Shown here piece by piece: positions 8,551-16,612 of a stretch of 64,000 nucleotides of DNA. The translations under genes were made by a program, and so were the position numbers. The notes under the pieces are model-generated. The model searched no databases and was not told the DNA's origin. It worked only from the letters and a program-made list of their open reading frames with translations. The stretch is from Pseudomonadota bacterium. Its GTDB lineage: Bacteria > Pseudomonadota > Gammaproteobacteria > Steroidobacterales > Steroidobacteraceae. Position 1 is the stretch's first letter; each line of letters opens with the position of its first letter. The stretch covers positions 3,741,716 through 3,805,715 of the forward strand of contig JBBCGI010000001.1 of assembly GCA_037200975.1 (NCBI GenBank), written 5' to 3'.

Positions 8551-10512
8551 CTGCCATTCGCCGCGCAGGCCGGCGACGATCCGCTGCAGGCTGGTTGCGC
8601 TGGCATCGTCACCGGGGACGGGCGCCGTCACGACCACTTCAATGCGCGACCAGAAACGCTTCGGCGGCTGCGTCATCGCCGGCTTGCCTTCGCGATGGCT
8701 GAAGAAGCTGCCCCACAAACCGCGCAACGCCATCGGGATCACGGGCACGGGCCGCCGCTCTAAAATCTTCTCCACACCTTTCTTGAACTCGTTCATCTCC
8801 CCGTCGCGTGTCAGTTTGCCCTCGGGGAAAATACAAACCACTTCGCCGTCGGCGAGTTCGGCATCGATGCGGTCGAACGCCCTCTGCAGCGCGCCGGCGT
8901 CCTCGCGAGCCGACGCGATCGGAATCGCCCGCGCCGTGCGGAAGATGAACCCCATCACCGGAATCTTGAAGATGTTGTGATCCATCACGAACCGCACCGG
9001 CCGGCGCACGCTGCCCCCGATCACCAGCGCGTCCATGAAACTCACGTGATTGCTGACGATCAACGCCGGGCCGGTCTCGGGAATGTGTTCGAGGCCCTTC
9101 ACCTTGATGCGATACATCACGTTGACGAAAACCCACGACAGGAAGCGCATGAGGAATTCGGGCACGAGCGAGTAGATATAGATGGCGACGACGGCATTCA
9201 GCACCGCAGCGAGGATGAACAGCTGCGGAATGCTGAAATACCGCAGCCAGAGGATCGCCAGCAGTGCGGCGCCCACCATGAAACCCGCGTTGAGAATGTT
9301 GTTGGCGGCGATGATGCGGGCGCGATGACTTTCGGCGCTGCGCTGCAGGATCAACGAATACAGCGGCACGATGAACAGGCCGCCGAACACGCCGATGAAC
9401 GCGCAGTCCATCACCACGCGCCAGCCGGCATCGCTCACGAATTCCCGCCATGTCATCAACGCAGCACCGCCTGCATGCGCGGCCGGATGCGCGAAGTACA
9501 GGTCGAGCACGAACACGGTGAGCCCGATCGATCCCAACGGCACCAGCCCGATTTCCACCTTGTGACCGGACAATTTTTCGCAGGCCAGCGAGCCGAGCGC
9601 GGTGCCAATGGAAAAGGCCGTCAGCAACAGGATGTACACGGTCTTGTCGCCGCCGAGCACGTCATGCGCGTAGGAGGGCAGCTGCGCCAGGATCAGCGCG
9701 CCCACCAGCCAGAACCACGAGATACCCAGCAAGGACAGCATGATCGCGCGGGTCTGCGCGGCGAAGCGGATCGCCTGCCAGGTCGCGGTGAACGGATTGA
9801 AATTGATCTTGAGGTCCGGATCCGTCGCTTCCGCACGCGGGATGGCGCGCGAGCACAGATAAGTGCCCACCGCGACGACCACCATCGTCACCGCCGCGGC
9901 CACATGCGCATCACTCGTGCCACCGGCGGCGTGTTCCGCGGCCGTGGCGGGCGCCAGCAAACCACCGGATATCGTGCCGATCAGGATCGCGATGAACGTG
10001 CCGGCATCGACCAGCGCGTTGCCGCCCACCAGCTCGCTCTGGCGCAGGTGTTGCGGCATCAGCGAATACTTGAGCGGGCCGAAGATCGTCGCCAGCACGC
10101 CTAACAGGAATACCAGCCACAGCAGCGTCGGTACATCGCCGAAATACAGTGCGGCCGCGGCGCAGAACATCAGCAGCACCTCCGCCAGGCGTGTCTGGCG
10201 GATCAGCCTGCTCTTTTCATACTTGTCGGCGAGCTGGCCGGCGAGCGCCGAAAACAGGAAAAACGGCAGGATGAACAGACCCTGCGCGACGTTCGCCAGC
10301 AACCCCGCATCCGCGGAGTGTGCCGCGGCCGAGGCGCCGTACGTGACGGACACGACCAGCGCGTTGCGGAACAGGTTGTCGTTGAACGCGCCGAGAAACT
10401 GCGTCAGGAAAAACGGCAGGAAACGCCGCGTCTTCAGCAGCGCAAACTGGGACCGTTCTTCGCCGGGGACCTGTTCGGGCAGCGCCATCAGGCTTTGTTG
10501 GGCCTGCGCCAT
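8548..10512 (-). CDS. Lysophospholipid transporter (MFS) fused to 1-acylglycerol-phosphate acyltransferase
   Basis: A 654-residue fusion. Residues 1-430 are an MFS transporter of the LplT type (TQFLGAFNDNLFRNAL at the start, about 12 hydrophobic helices). Residues 455-654 are a PlsC-type acyltransferase with NHVSFMD (the HxxxxD block) and FPEGKLTRDGE. It would flip lysophospholipid inward and re-acylate it. Longer homologues carry a third acyl-ACP synthetase domain as in Aas; here the protein ends without it. The start MAQAQQSLMALPEQ lies 25 bases inside the upstream TPR gene, indicating translational coupling. Its stop is in the nested palindrome. Confidence 0.9.
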   Translation of the reverse strand: MAQAQQSLMALPEQVPGEERSQFALLKTRRFLPFFLTQFLGAFNDNLFRNALVVSVTYGASAAAHSADAGLLANVAQGLFILPFFLFSALAGQLADKYEKSRLIRQTRLAEVLLMFCAAAALYFGDVPTLLWLVFLLGVLATIFGPLKYSLMPQHLRQSELVGGNALVDAGTFIAILIGTISGGLLAPATAAEHAAGGTSDAHVAAAVTMVVVAVGTYLCSRAIPRAEATDPDLKINFNPFTATWQAIRFAAQTRAIMLSLLGISWFWLVGALILAQLPSYAHDVLGGDKTVYILLLTAFSIGTALGSLACEKLSGHKVEIGLVPLGSIGLTVFVLDLYFAHPAAHAGGAALMTWREFVSDAGWRVVMDCAFIGVFGGLFIVPLYSLILQRSAESHRARIIAANNILNAGFMVGAALLAILWLRYFSIPQLFILAAVLNAVVAIYIYSLVPEFLMRFLSWVFVNVMYRIKVKGLEHIPETGPALIVSNHVSFMDALVIGGSVRRPVRFVMDHNIFKIPVMGFIFRTARAIPIASAREDAGALQRAFDRIDAELADGEVVCIFPEGKLTRDGEMNEFKKGVEKILERRPVPVIPMALRGLWGSFFSHREGKPAMTQPPKRFWSRIEVVVTAPVPGDDASATSLQRIVAGLRGEWQ

Positions 10513-11012
10513 CGATCGCGGGTGGCCGCGTCGCGGTGCTGGTTCACGACTTCGAGACTCTTGTGCAGCGTGTCCGAATAAGGCGCGAGATCCAGGCCCT
10601 TGTGCACATCCGCGATCGCCAGCTCGAACTGCTTGAGACCGGTGAACACCGCGGCGCGGTTGTTGTAGGTGCGCCAGTTGCCATTGTCGAGCTCGAGCGC
10701 GCGATTGCAATGCTCGAGCGCCTCCTGCCAGCGCTTGAGCGCGGCATATCCGGCGCAGATGTTCGAATGGCCGGCGGCTTCATCGCGCGGATTGTTAGGC
10801 TGCTTCAGCGCCGCGAGCGTCAATCGCAGACCTTCTTCATAGCGGCCGGCTTCGAGCGCGACCGAGCCTTCCGAAAGCAGCTGATTCTGCGTGCCTATGA
10901 TCGTCGAAGATTGGGCCGTGGCCGACTGCGCCTGCCGTGGCTCGCCCGCCGACGCGACGCCTGCCACGACGAACACGGCGAGGCAGGCGATTGAACAGGC
11001 CGGACGATACAT
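10488..11012 (-). CDS. Exported TPR protein
   Basis: A 174-residue protein starting MYRPACSIACLAVFVVAGVASAGE, a signal peptide; upstream in-frame codons look non-secretory. At least three TPR units follow (LEAGRYEEGLRLTLAAL, AALKRWQEALEHCNRAL, TGLKQFELAIADVHKGL). It is probably a periplasmic scaffold. It overlaps the downstream transporter/acyltransferase gene by 25 bases, so it may serve in the same lysophospholipid pathway, which is inference from the coupling alone. Confidence 0.82.
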   Translation of the reverse strand: MYRPACSIACLAVFVVAGVASAGEPRQAQSATAQSSTIIGTQNQLLSEGSVALEAGRYEEGLRLTLAALKQPNNPRDEAAGHSNICAGYAALKRWQEALEHCNRALELDNGNWRTYNNRAAVFTGLKQFELAIADVHKGLDLAPYSDTLHKSLEVVNQHRDAATRDRWRRPNKA

Positions 11013-11115
11013 GGGCACTTTTATAGCCTGCCGCAACGCAACTTGCCAGAACGCAGAGCCGACTTCCCGGTCGAATAAAACGCTACAGTCCGGTTCCACA
11101 ACTCAAGGTATCGAA

Positions 11116-11430
11116 ATGAACCGCGCATCGCTCATTCTGGCCGCTTTGGCCGGCATCGCCGGCTGTACTACCTACAAGCTCTGGACCGAGTCCGACTACA
11201 ACCAGGCGGAAGGCACGGTGCAGTTGTCATATGAGTACCGGAAGTTCGAGAGCCCGCAGGTCGACGAACGCGCCGGCACCGAAATGGCCCGCGAACGTTG
11301 CGAGGAGTGGGGTTTCAAGAGCGCCACGCGCAAGGCCGAAGACCGCGTCTGCACGGACGGTCTTGCAAGCAGCTGCAAGAAGTGGCGCGTGACGCGCGAG
11401 TATCGCTGCCTCAAGGCTCCGCTGCGCTGA
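11116..11430 (+). CDS. YecR-like lipoprotein, copy 1
   Basis: A 104-residue lipoprotein. The start MNRASLILAALAGIAGC gives a lipobox (IAGC) with the cysteine at residue 17; 75 upstream in-frame codons lack secretory features. The mature part has the pattern LSYEYRKFE, then ARERCEEWGFKSA, then a C-rich tail (CTDGLASSCKKW, YRCLKA) typical of the YecR family. A paralogue lies at 23195-23554. The YecR family is best known from flagellar regulons, but no flagellar gene occurs here. It is divergent from the TPR gene. Confidence 0.78.
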   Translation: MNRASLILAALAGIAGCTTYKLWTESDYNQAEGTVQLSYEYRKFESPQVDERAGTEMARERCEEWGFKSATRKAEDRVCTDGLASSCKKWRVTREYRCLKAPLR

Positions 11431-11467
11431 GCTGAGCTGTTCTTGCGGGTAGATAGCCGCGCGGCAA

Positions 11468-11929
11468 CTACGGCGAGGCGGTTTCCGCCGAAGCCTCGAA
11501 GCCCGCGATGGTGCCGCCCTCGGCATTGAGCAGCTGCAGGCTGTTGCCCGCGATCTTCCAGCCCGCCACGTACTCGAACATCGCGAGGAACCGCTGTTCG
11601 AGCTCCATGCGCACGTCGCAGAACATCCTGGTGCCACCCATCTGGTCGAACTTCAACTGCGCGCCCGCCAGCACGTAGTGGCCAAACATGCGATTGCAGC
11701 CGGAGAAACCCACGACGTTGGCGTTCTGCGACTGCAGCGAGAAATACACCTCGCGGCTGCCCGCGGGATTCGGCACCACGACCTCACCCACCTGCGTCAG
11801 GCGCCAGTGGGTATCGAGCAGGGTGGTGGGCGCCGCCTGGGCGATTTCTTTCTTGCCCACCGTGGCACAGCCGGCGCTGACAAGCGCGATGGCCGCGGCC
11901 GCCAACACCAACGTTTTGAAAGCTCTCAT
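11468..11929 (-). CDS. META domain lipoprotein (HslJ-like)
   Basis: A 153-residue protein with a lipobox (LVSAGC, cysteine near residue 21). The mature domain has the META/HslJ fold signature: THWRLTQVGE at the start, then VVGFSGCNRMFGHY, and MFCDVRMELEQRFLAML-type helix. HslJ proteins are outer-membrane-associated and linked to heat or novobiocin response in E. coli. It is convergent with the YecR-like gene and sits directly after the methyltransferase gene on the same strand. Confidence 0.86.
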   Translation of the reverse strand: MRAFKTLVLAAAAIALVSAGCATVGKKEIAQAAPTTLLDTHWRLTQVGEVVVPNPAGSREVYFSLQSQNANVVGFSGCNRMFGHYVLAGAQLKFDQMGGTRMFCDVRMELEQRFLAMFEYVAGWKIAGNSLQLLNAEGGTIAGFEASAETASP

Positions 11930-11956
11930 GTGCCGAGCCTACACCCGAAGGTGTGT

Positions 11957-12541
11957 TCAGAAAGTCGGACTGATCCGATACTCGGCCGCCAGTGCGACCA
12001 GCAGGAACAGCAGGAAAAACGAGCCCGCATCCGCCAGCGCCTTCCAGAAGACGGCCGGTTTCACATCCAGACGGTCGACCGCTTTACGCGCCGAGAACCG
12101 TGGCCACCACTTGTTGGGCGTCGCCACGAGATAGGCCGCGAACTCCTCGGGAAATGAGTCCGCGAGGAATTGTTCTTCGCAGGCTGCCGCGTACACGACC
12201 AGCGCGGCGACCAGCACCACGACCGCGACGCACAGCAATACGGAACGGCTGGTGAGACCGAGCCCGAACGCGCCGAGGATCGACAGGGCATACAGCGGGT
12301 GGCGGCACAGGGCGAATGGCCCGGATGTGATGAGTTTTTCGTCCTTGTGCCCGGCGATGAACAGCGAGCACCAGATGCGGCCGAGGCAGGCCAGCGTGAC
12401 GCAGACGAAACCCGCCGCTCCGGCGAGGTAATGCCAGCCGGCAGGAATCGCGCGCGGGCCGAAGATTGCCGTCGCAGCCACGAGAGCCACGTATATCGCG
12501 AAGGTGGCGCGCAGGCGCGGGGTGCTGGCGGATTCCGTCAT
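11957..12541 (-). CDS. Isoprenylcysteine carboxyl methyltransferase-family membrane protein
   Basis: A 194-residue integral membrane protein with about five hydrophobic segments. The CRHPLYALSILGAFG motif and the later SFPEEFAAYLVATPNKWWP region match the ICMT/PEMT-like methyltransferase family, in which the RHPxY segment binds S-adenosylmethionine. Bacterial members methylate small lipids or are of unknown substrate. It is transcribed with the META lipoprotein gene (27-base gap). Confidence 0.82.
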   Translation of the reverse strand: MTESASTPRLRATFAIYVALVAATAIFGPRAIPAGWHYLAGAAGFVCVTLACLGRIWCSLFIAGHKDEKLITSGPFALCRHPLYALSILGAFGLGLTSRSVLLCVAVVVLVAALVVYAAACEEQFLADSFPEEFAAYLVATPNKWWPRFSARKAVDRLDVKPAVFWKALADAGSFFLLFLLVALAAEYRISPTF

Positions 12542-12693
12542 TGAAATAAAACGTTCACTGGCCGGGTCCCATCCCCTGACGACGAAGGGGCCGGATTATA
12601 GGCGCGCGCGCCCGATTGAGTTGAGAAGGGAACATCCCGGCCCCACTGTCCGCAGCCCCCGATCCATGATCGCCCGACTTCAAGAGGAGCCCC

Positions 12694-13347
12694 ATGGCAT
12701 TGCTCAGCAAAAAGACCGTGATTCCCACGCACGACCAGGCGCTGCCGGGCCGCAATACCCCGCTGCCGTTGTCGGGCAAACATTTCGTCAATGGATCGAA
12801 CATCAAACAACCGGCCGTGGGCGGCATGGAAGAGGCCGTGTTCGGTCTGGGCTGCTTCTGGGGTGCCGAGCGCAAGTTCTGGCAGATTCCCGGCGTCGTC
12901 ACGACAGCCGTTGGATATGCCGGCGGATATACGCCGAACGCCACGTATGACGAGGTGTGTTCCGGCCGTACCGGCCACACCGAAGTGGTCCGCGTGGTGT
13001 TCGATCCTGACAAGGTCAGTTATGAAACCTTGCTCAAGGCGTTCTGGGAATCACACGATCCGACGCAGGGCATGCGGCAGGGTGGCGATGTGGGCACACA
13101 ATACCGCTCGGCTATCTACACGAGCACCGACGCCCAGCAGAAGCAGGCGCAGGCCAGCAAACGTGCGTACCAGGCGGCGCTGACCGGCGCACATCGCGGC
13201 ACCATCAGCACCGAGATCAAGGATGCGCCGGAGTTCTACTACGCCGAGGAGTATCACCAGCAGTACCTGGCGAAGAATCCGGGCGGCTACTGCGGCCTCG
13301 GCGGCTGCGGCGTGGACTACAGGATGGGGACACTCCCCATTTCCTAG
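12694..13347 (+). CDS. msrA: Peptide-methionine (S)-S-oxide reductase
   Basis: A 217-residue MsrA. The catalytic GCFWGAE motif is near residue 51, followed by [25 protein letters not shown]. The resolving cysteines lie in YCGLGGCG near the C-terminus. It reduces methionine-S-sulfoxide in proteins with thioredoxin. The last residues, RMGTLPIS, are unlike the usual MsrA tail and are encoded by a small palindrome (13324-13340, ATGGGGACACTCCCCAT) that runs into the stop codon. A terminator follows directly. The start [15 protein letters not shown] is preceded by a purine-rich AAGAGGAG. Confidence 0.95.
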   Translation: MALLSKKTVIPTHDQALPGRNTPLPLSGKHFVNGSNIKQPAVGGMEEAVFGLGCFWGAERKFWQIPGVVTTAVGYAGGYTPNATYDEVCSGRTGHTEVVRVVFDPDKVSYETLLKAFWESHDPTQGMRQGGDVGTQYRSAIYTSTDAQQKQAQASKRAYQAALTGAHRGTISTEIKDAPEFYYAEEYHQQYLAKNPGGYCGLGGCGVDYRMGTLPIS

Positions 13348-13348
13348 C

Positions 13349-13380
13349 AAAAGGGGCCAGACCCGGCCTCTTTTCTTTTA
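13349..13380 (+). terminator. Intrinsic terminator after msrA, possibly a decayed palindrome copy
   Basis: The hairpin AAAAGGGGCC / GGCCTCTTTT (one G-T pair) with a six-base loop is followed by TTTTCTTTTA. It lies two bases after the msrA stop. The AAAAGGGG start resembles the palindromic repeat family elsewhere in the window, so it may be a degenerate copy. Confidence 0.75.
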
Positions 13381-13416
13381 TGCTCGTCGGCATTCCGGTT
13401 CAGGGGCGGAATAGCG

Positions 13417-14307
13417 ATGACCCACTTCAGACTTGCGGCGGCCGTATGCACACTCGGCCTGATCGCGGCATCCGCTGCATTCGCGGAACCGACCAAAGTC
13501 CTGTTCCTCGCCGGCGAGCGCGATCACGGCGCGCCGGGCCGGCACGAATACGAACGCGACCTGCGCACGCTCGCCCAATCCTTCGAAAAATCGACGAACC
13601 TCAAAGACATCACGACGCAGGTCGTCGTCGGCAAGGCGCCGCGCGATCTCGCGCTGTACCGGGACGTGTCCGTCATCGTCATCGACAGCAGTTCGGATCG
13701 CGCGGAGAACGAAGTGCATCCGCTGTTCCCGCAGGATCCGGCGACCAACCATCGCGGCTACGATGCCGAAACCGCCGCGTATCTCAAGTCGCTCGACGAG
13801 CTGATCAAGCAGAACAAGATCGGCATCGTGATCCTGCATTACGCCACCTGGGCGGAGAACTGGCGCGCGCGCGAGTACTACCTCAACTGGACTGGCGGGT
13901 TGTGGGTGCAGATCGCCTCCAAGAACCCGCAGGACGACTGGGCGATGAAACCGCTCGTCAGACACCCGGTCCTGCGCGGCGTGAAACCGTGGACCTATCG
14001 CGACGAGATTTTCTGCCGCTTCCTGCTGCCGAACGACAAGCGCCGTACGGATTTGTTGTTAGCCACGCCCAAGGCGGACAAATTCAACGTCGGACCGCAG
14101 ATCGCCGCGTTCGCCTACCAGCGCGATGACGGCGGCCGTGGCTTCGTGTTCGGCGGGCTCGATTTCCGCGACAACCTCGCGCTCGACAACTACCGCCGCT
14201 TCCTGCTGAACGGCATCGCCTGGGCCGCGCGCCGCGAGATTCCCAGGGCCGGTGTCCAGTCGCCGACACCCGACGTGAGTGACGTCACTCCGCGCGCAGT
14301 GAAGTAG
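13417..14307 (+). CDS. Exported ThuA-like protein
   Basis: A 296-residue protein with signal peptide MTHFRLAAAVCTLGLIAASAAFA. The mature domain has the class I glutamine-amidotransferase-like fold of ThuA: VLFLAGERDHGAPGRHEYE at the start, VIVIDSSSDR, the strand IGIVILHYATW, and the late YQRDDGGRGFVFGGLDF, followed by NYRRFLLNGIAWAA. ThuA-type proteins are linked to trehalose and other sugar use and often sit with glycoside or PQQ enzymes. The stop is two bases from the ATG of the PQQ dehydrogenase gene, so the two form one unit. Confidence 0.82.
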   Translation: MTHFRLAAAVCTLGLIAASAAFAEPTKVLFLAGERDHGAPGRHEYERDLRTLAQSFEKSTNLKDITTQVVVGKAPRDLALYRDVSVIVIDSSSDRAENEVHPLFPQDPATNHRGYDAETAAYLKSLDELIKQNKIGIVILHYATWAENWRAREYYLNWTGGLWVQIASKNPQDDWAMKPLVRHPVLRGVKPWTYRDEIFCRFLLPNDKRRTDLLLATPKADKFNVGPQIAAFAYQRDDGGRGFVFGGLDFRDNLALDNYRRFLLNGIAWAARREIPRAGVQSPTPDVSDVTPRAVK

Positions 14308-14309
14308 CC

Positions 14310-16553
14310 ATGACTTTCCTTCGAGCCGTGCTGGCTGCGGCGTTGTTGTTAGCCACGAATGTTAGCGCTCACGCGGATCAGTGGCGCGACTACGGCGGCA
14401 CTCCCGACCAGTCGAAGTTCATCGAGGTTCAGGACCTCACGCGCGCCAACATCGCGAAACTTCAGATCGCGTGGATGTACCCGAGCGGCGATGAACGCGC
14501 CTACCAGTTCAATCCCGTGATCGTCGACAACGTCATGTACGTGCTGGCGAAAAACAGCTCGCTGGTCGCCATCGATGTGGTCACACGCAAGGAGCTGTGG
14601 ATCCACGCCAACCTGCGCGGCATCACCAATCGCGGCATCAACTACTGGGAGAGCAAGGATCGCAAGGACCGGCGCCTGCTGTTCACCATCGAAGATACGC
14701 TGCAGGCCATCGATGCGCGTACCGGGAAATCCATTCTGGGTTTCGGCAAGCAGGGCTCGGTCGATCTGCGCGTGGGGCTCGGGCGCGATCCGGACCAGAT
14801 CCGCCGCGTCACCTCGTCCACGCCCGGCCGCATCTTCGAGAACCTGATCATGCTCGGCAGTTCGCCGGGCGAGGCGTATTTCTCAGCGCCCGGGCATCTG
14901 CGCGCCTACGACGTGATTACGGGCAAACTGGTCTGGACCTTCCACACCATTCCGCAGCCGGGTGAGTTCGGTTACGACACCTGGCCCAAGGATGCGTGGC
15001 AATACACCGGCGGCGTAAACGTCTGGGGCGAGATCACGCTCGATGCGAAACGCGGCATCGCGTATTTCCCCGTTTCGTCGCCGACCTACGATTACTACGG
15101 CGCCGACCGCATCGGTGCGAACCTGTTCAGCGATTGTTTGCTGGCGCTCGATGCGCGCACCGGCAAGCGGCTGTGGCATTTCCAGATGGTCCATCACGAC
15201 CTGTGGGACTACGACCCGACCGCCGCGCCGCAATTGATCACCGTCCGCAAGGATGGCAAGAAGATAGACGCGGTCGCGCAGGCGACGAAGCAGGGTTTCG
15301 TGTTCGTGTTCGATCGCGTGACGGGCAAACCGGTGTGGCCGATCGAGGAACGCGCCGTGCCACCGAGCGACGTGCCGGGCGAAAAGGCCTGGCCGACGCA
15401 GCCGTTCTCCACGCTGCCGTCGAGCGGGCGCCAGGTGGTGAAGGCGGACGATCTGACGCCGTATCTGATCAGCGATGCCGAGCGTGCGGCCTGGCGTGAG
15501 CGTATCGGCAAGGCGCGCACCGGGTTGTTCAATCCGCCGTCGTTCGTCGAGACGGCCGTGGTGCCGGGGGCTGTAGGCGGCACCAACTGGGGCAATACGG
15601 CTGCGAACCCGGAAGCCGGCGTTCTCTATCTACTGAACCAGGATTTTCCGTCGTTCTACAAGTTGCAGGAACAGGCGGACCGCAATGTCGCCGGTGGCCG
15701 CGGACGGTTCGGACCACCGGACCCGGCGCGGATCGAGCGGGGCAAGGTTGCTTATAAAGAGAACTGCGCGCCGTGCCACGGCGAGGATCGCGCGGGCACG
15801 CCCGCCGCGCCGCCGTTGCTGACCGTCGGCAGCCAGATCGGCTTTCCGCAACTGCGCCGCATCGTGTTGTATGGCAATGGGCGGATGCCGCCGCTCGGGC
15901 ACATTGAAGACGATCAGATCAATGACATCCTGGCGTTCCTTGGCGGCGGTGGCGCCTACCGCCGCCCGAACGATGCTCCGCTGACGATGCCGGCCGGGCC
16001 GGTGGTCGCGTCGGGCGGCGTGCCGCGGCCTGAGGCGCCGGCGCGTCCCGCGGCCGAGGCGATGCAGGAATATCCCGCGGGTGTCGCGGCGCCGGCACAG
16101 CGGTACTTCACCGACTACGGGCTCGGCTATCCCTATCTACTCGCGCCGCCGTGGTCGACGATCGTGGCGTACGATCTGAATCGCGGTGTCATCAAGTGGC
16201 GGAAGCCGCTCGGCCAGGATCGCGATGTGGCAGCGGCGGGTGGCAAGGACACCGGCGTGCCGCGCGGTTCGCAACGGCAGGGCATGATCGTGACGTCGAC
16301 GGGCATCGTGTTTTCCACGGCGCGCGACGGGCACTTTTACGCGTTCGATGCGCAGAACGGCGATGTGTTGTGGTCGGCGCCGCTGCCGATGGGCACGGAG
16401 GGGATTCCCGCGGCGTACCAGGTGAAGGGCCGCACGTACATCGTCGTGAACGCAACCACGCCCAACACGTTTGGACTGAATTCGCGCGAAAGCGGCATCG
16501 GTTCGCCGGAGCCGCTGGGGAAGGGCGGGTACGTGGTGTTCGCGCTGCCCTAG
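14310..16553 (+). CDS. Exported PQQ-dependent dehydrogenase with cytochrome c domain
   Basis: A 747-residue protein. The signal peptide MTFLRAVLAAALLLATNVSAHA precedes a PQQ beta-propeller (WRDYGGTPDQSKF, then KLQIAWMYPSG; W-motif repeats such as ALDARTGKRLWHFQ). A cytochrome c domain is inserted at about residues 480-560 with CAPCHGED near 487 and a later GRMPPL methionine ligand. The propeller resumes with ILAPPWSTIVAYDLNRG. It should oxidise an alcohol or sugar in the periplasm and pass electrons to a cytochrome or quinone. It is paired with the ThuA-like gene, and its stop abuts a 27-bp perfect inverted repeat. Confidence 0.92.
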   Translation: MTFLRAVLAAALLLATNVSAHADQWRDYGGTPDQSKFIEVQDLTRANIAKLQIAWMYPSGDERAYQFNPVIVDNVMYVLAKNSSLVAIDVVTRKELWIHANLRGITNRGINYWESKDRKDRRLLFTIEDTLQAIDARTGKSILGFGKQGSVDLRVGLGRDPDQIRRVTSSTPGRIFENLIMLGSSPGEAYFSAPGHLRAYDVITGKLVWTFHTIPQPGEFGYDTWPKDAWQYTGGVNVWGEITLDAKRGIAYFPVSSPTYDYYGADRIGANLFSDCLLALDARTGKRLWHFQMVHHDLWDYDPTAAPQLITVRKDGKKIDAVAQATKQGFVFVFDRVTGKPVWPIEERAVPPSDVPGEKAWPTQPFSTLPSSGRQVVKADDLTPYLISDAERAAWRERIGKARTGLFNPPSFVETAVVPGAVGGTNWGNTAANPEAGVLYLLNQDFPSFYKLQEQADRNVAGGRGRFGPPDPARIERGKVAYKENCAPCHGEDRAGTPAAPPLLTVGSQIGFPQLRRIVLYGNGRMPPLGHIEDDQINDILAFLGGGGAYRRPNDAPLTMPAGPVVASGGVPRPEAPARPAAEAMQEYPAGVAAPAQRYFTDYGLGYPYLLAPPWSTIVAYDLNRGVIKWRKPLGQDRDVAAAGGKDTGVPRGSQRQGMIVTSTGIVFSTARDGHFYAFDAQNGDVLWSAPLPMGTEGIPAAYQVKGRTYIVVNATTPNTFGLNSRESGIGSPEPLGKGGYVVFALP

Positions 16554-16609
16554 GGTGCCGGGTGGGGAAAGCGGGGAGTCCTCTCCCCGCTTTCCCCACC
16601 CGGCACCCT
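16552..16609. terminator. Perfect 27-bp inverted repeat between convergent genes
   Basis: Arms 16552-16578 and 16583-16609 are perfect reverse complements over 27 bases with a four-base loop (TCCT). The arms (AGGGTGCCGGGTGGGG and onward) are unrelated to the AAAGGGG family. It begins inside the TAG of the PQQ dehydrogenase gene and ends three bases before the stop of the convergent reductase gene. A bidirectional termination role is likely, although it lacks a long T-run. Confidence 0.85.
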
Positions 16610-16612
16610 CCG

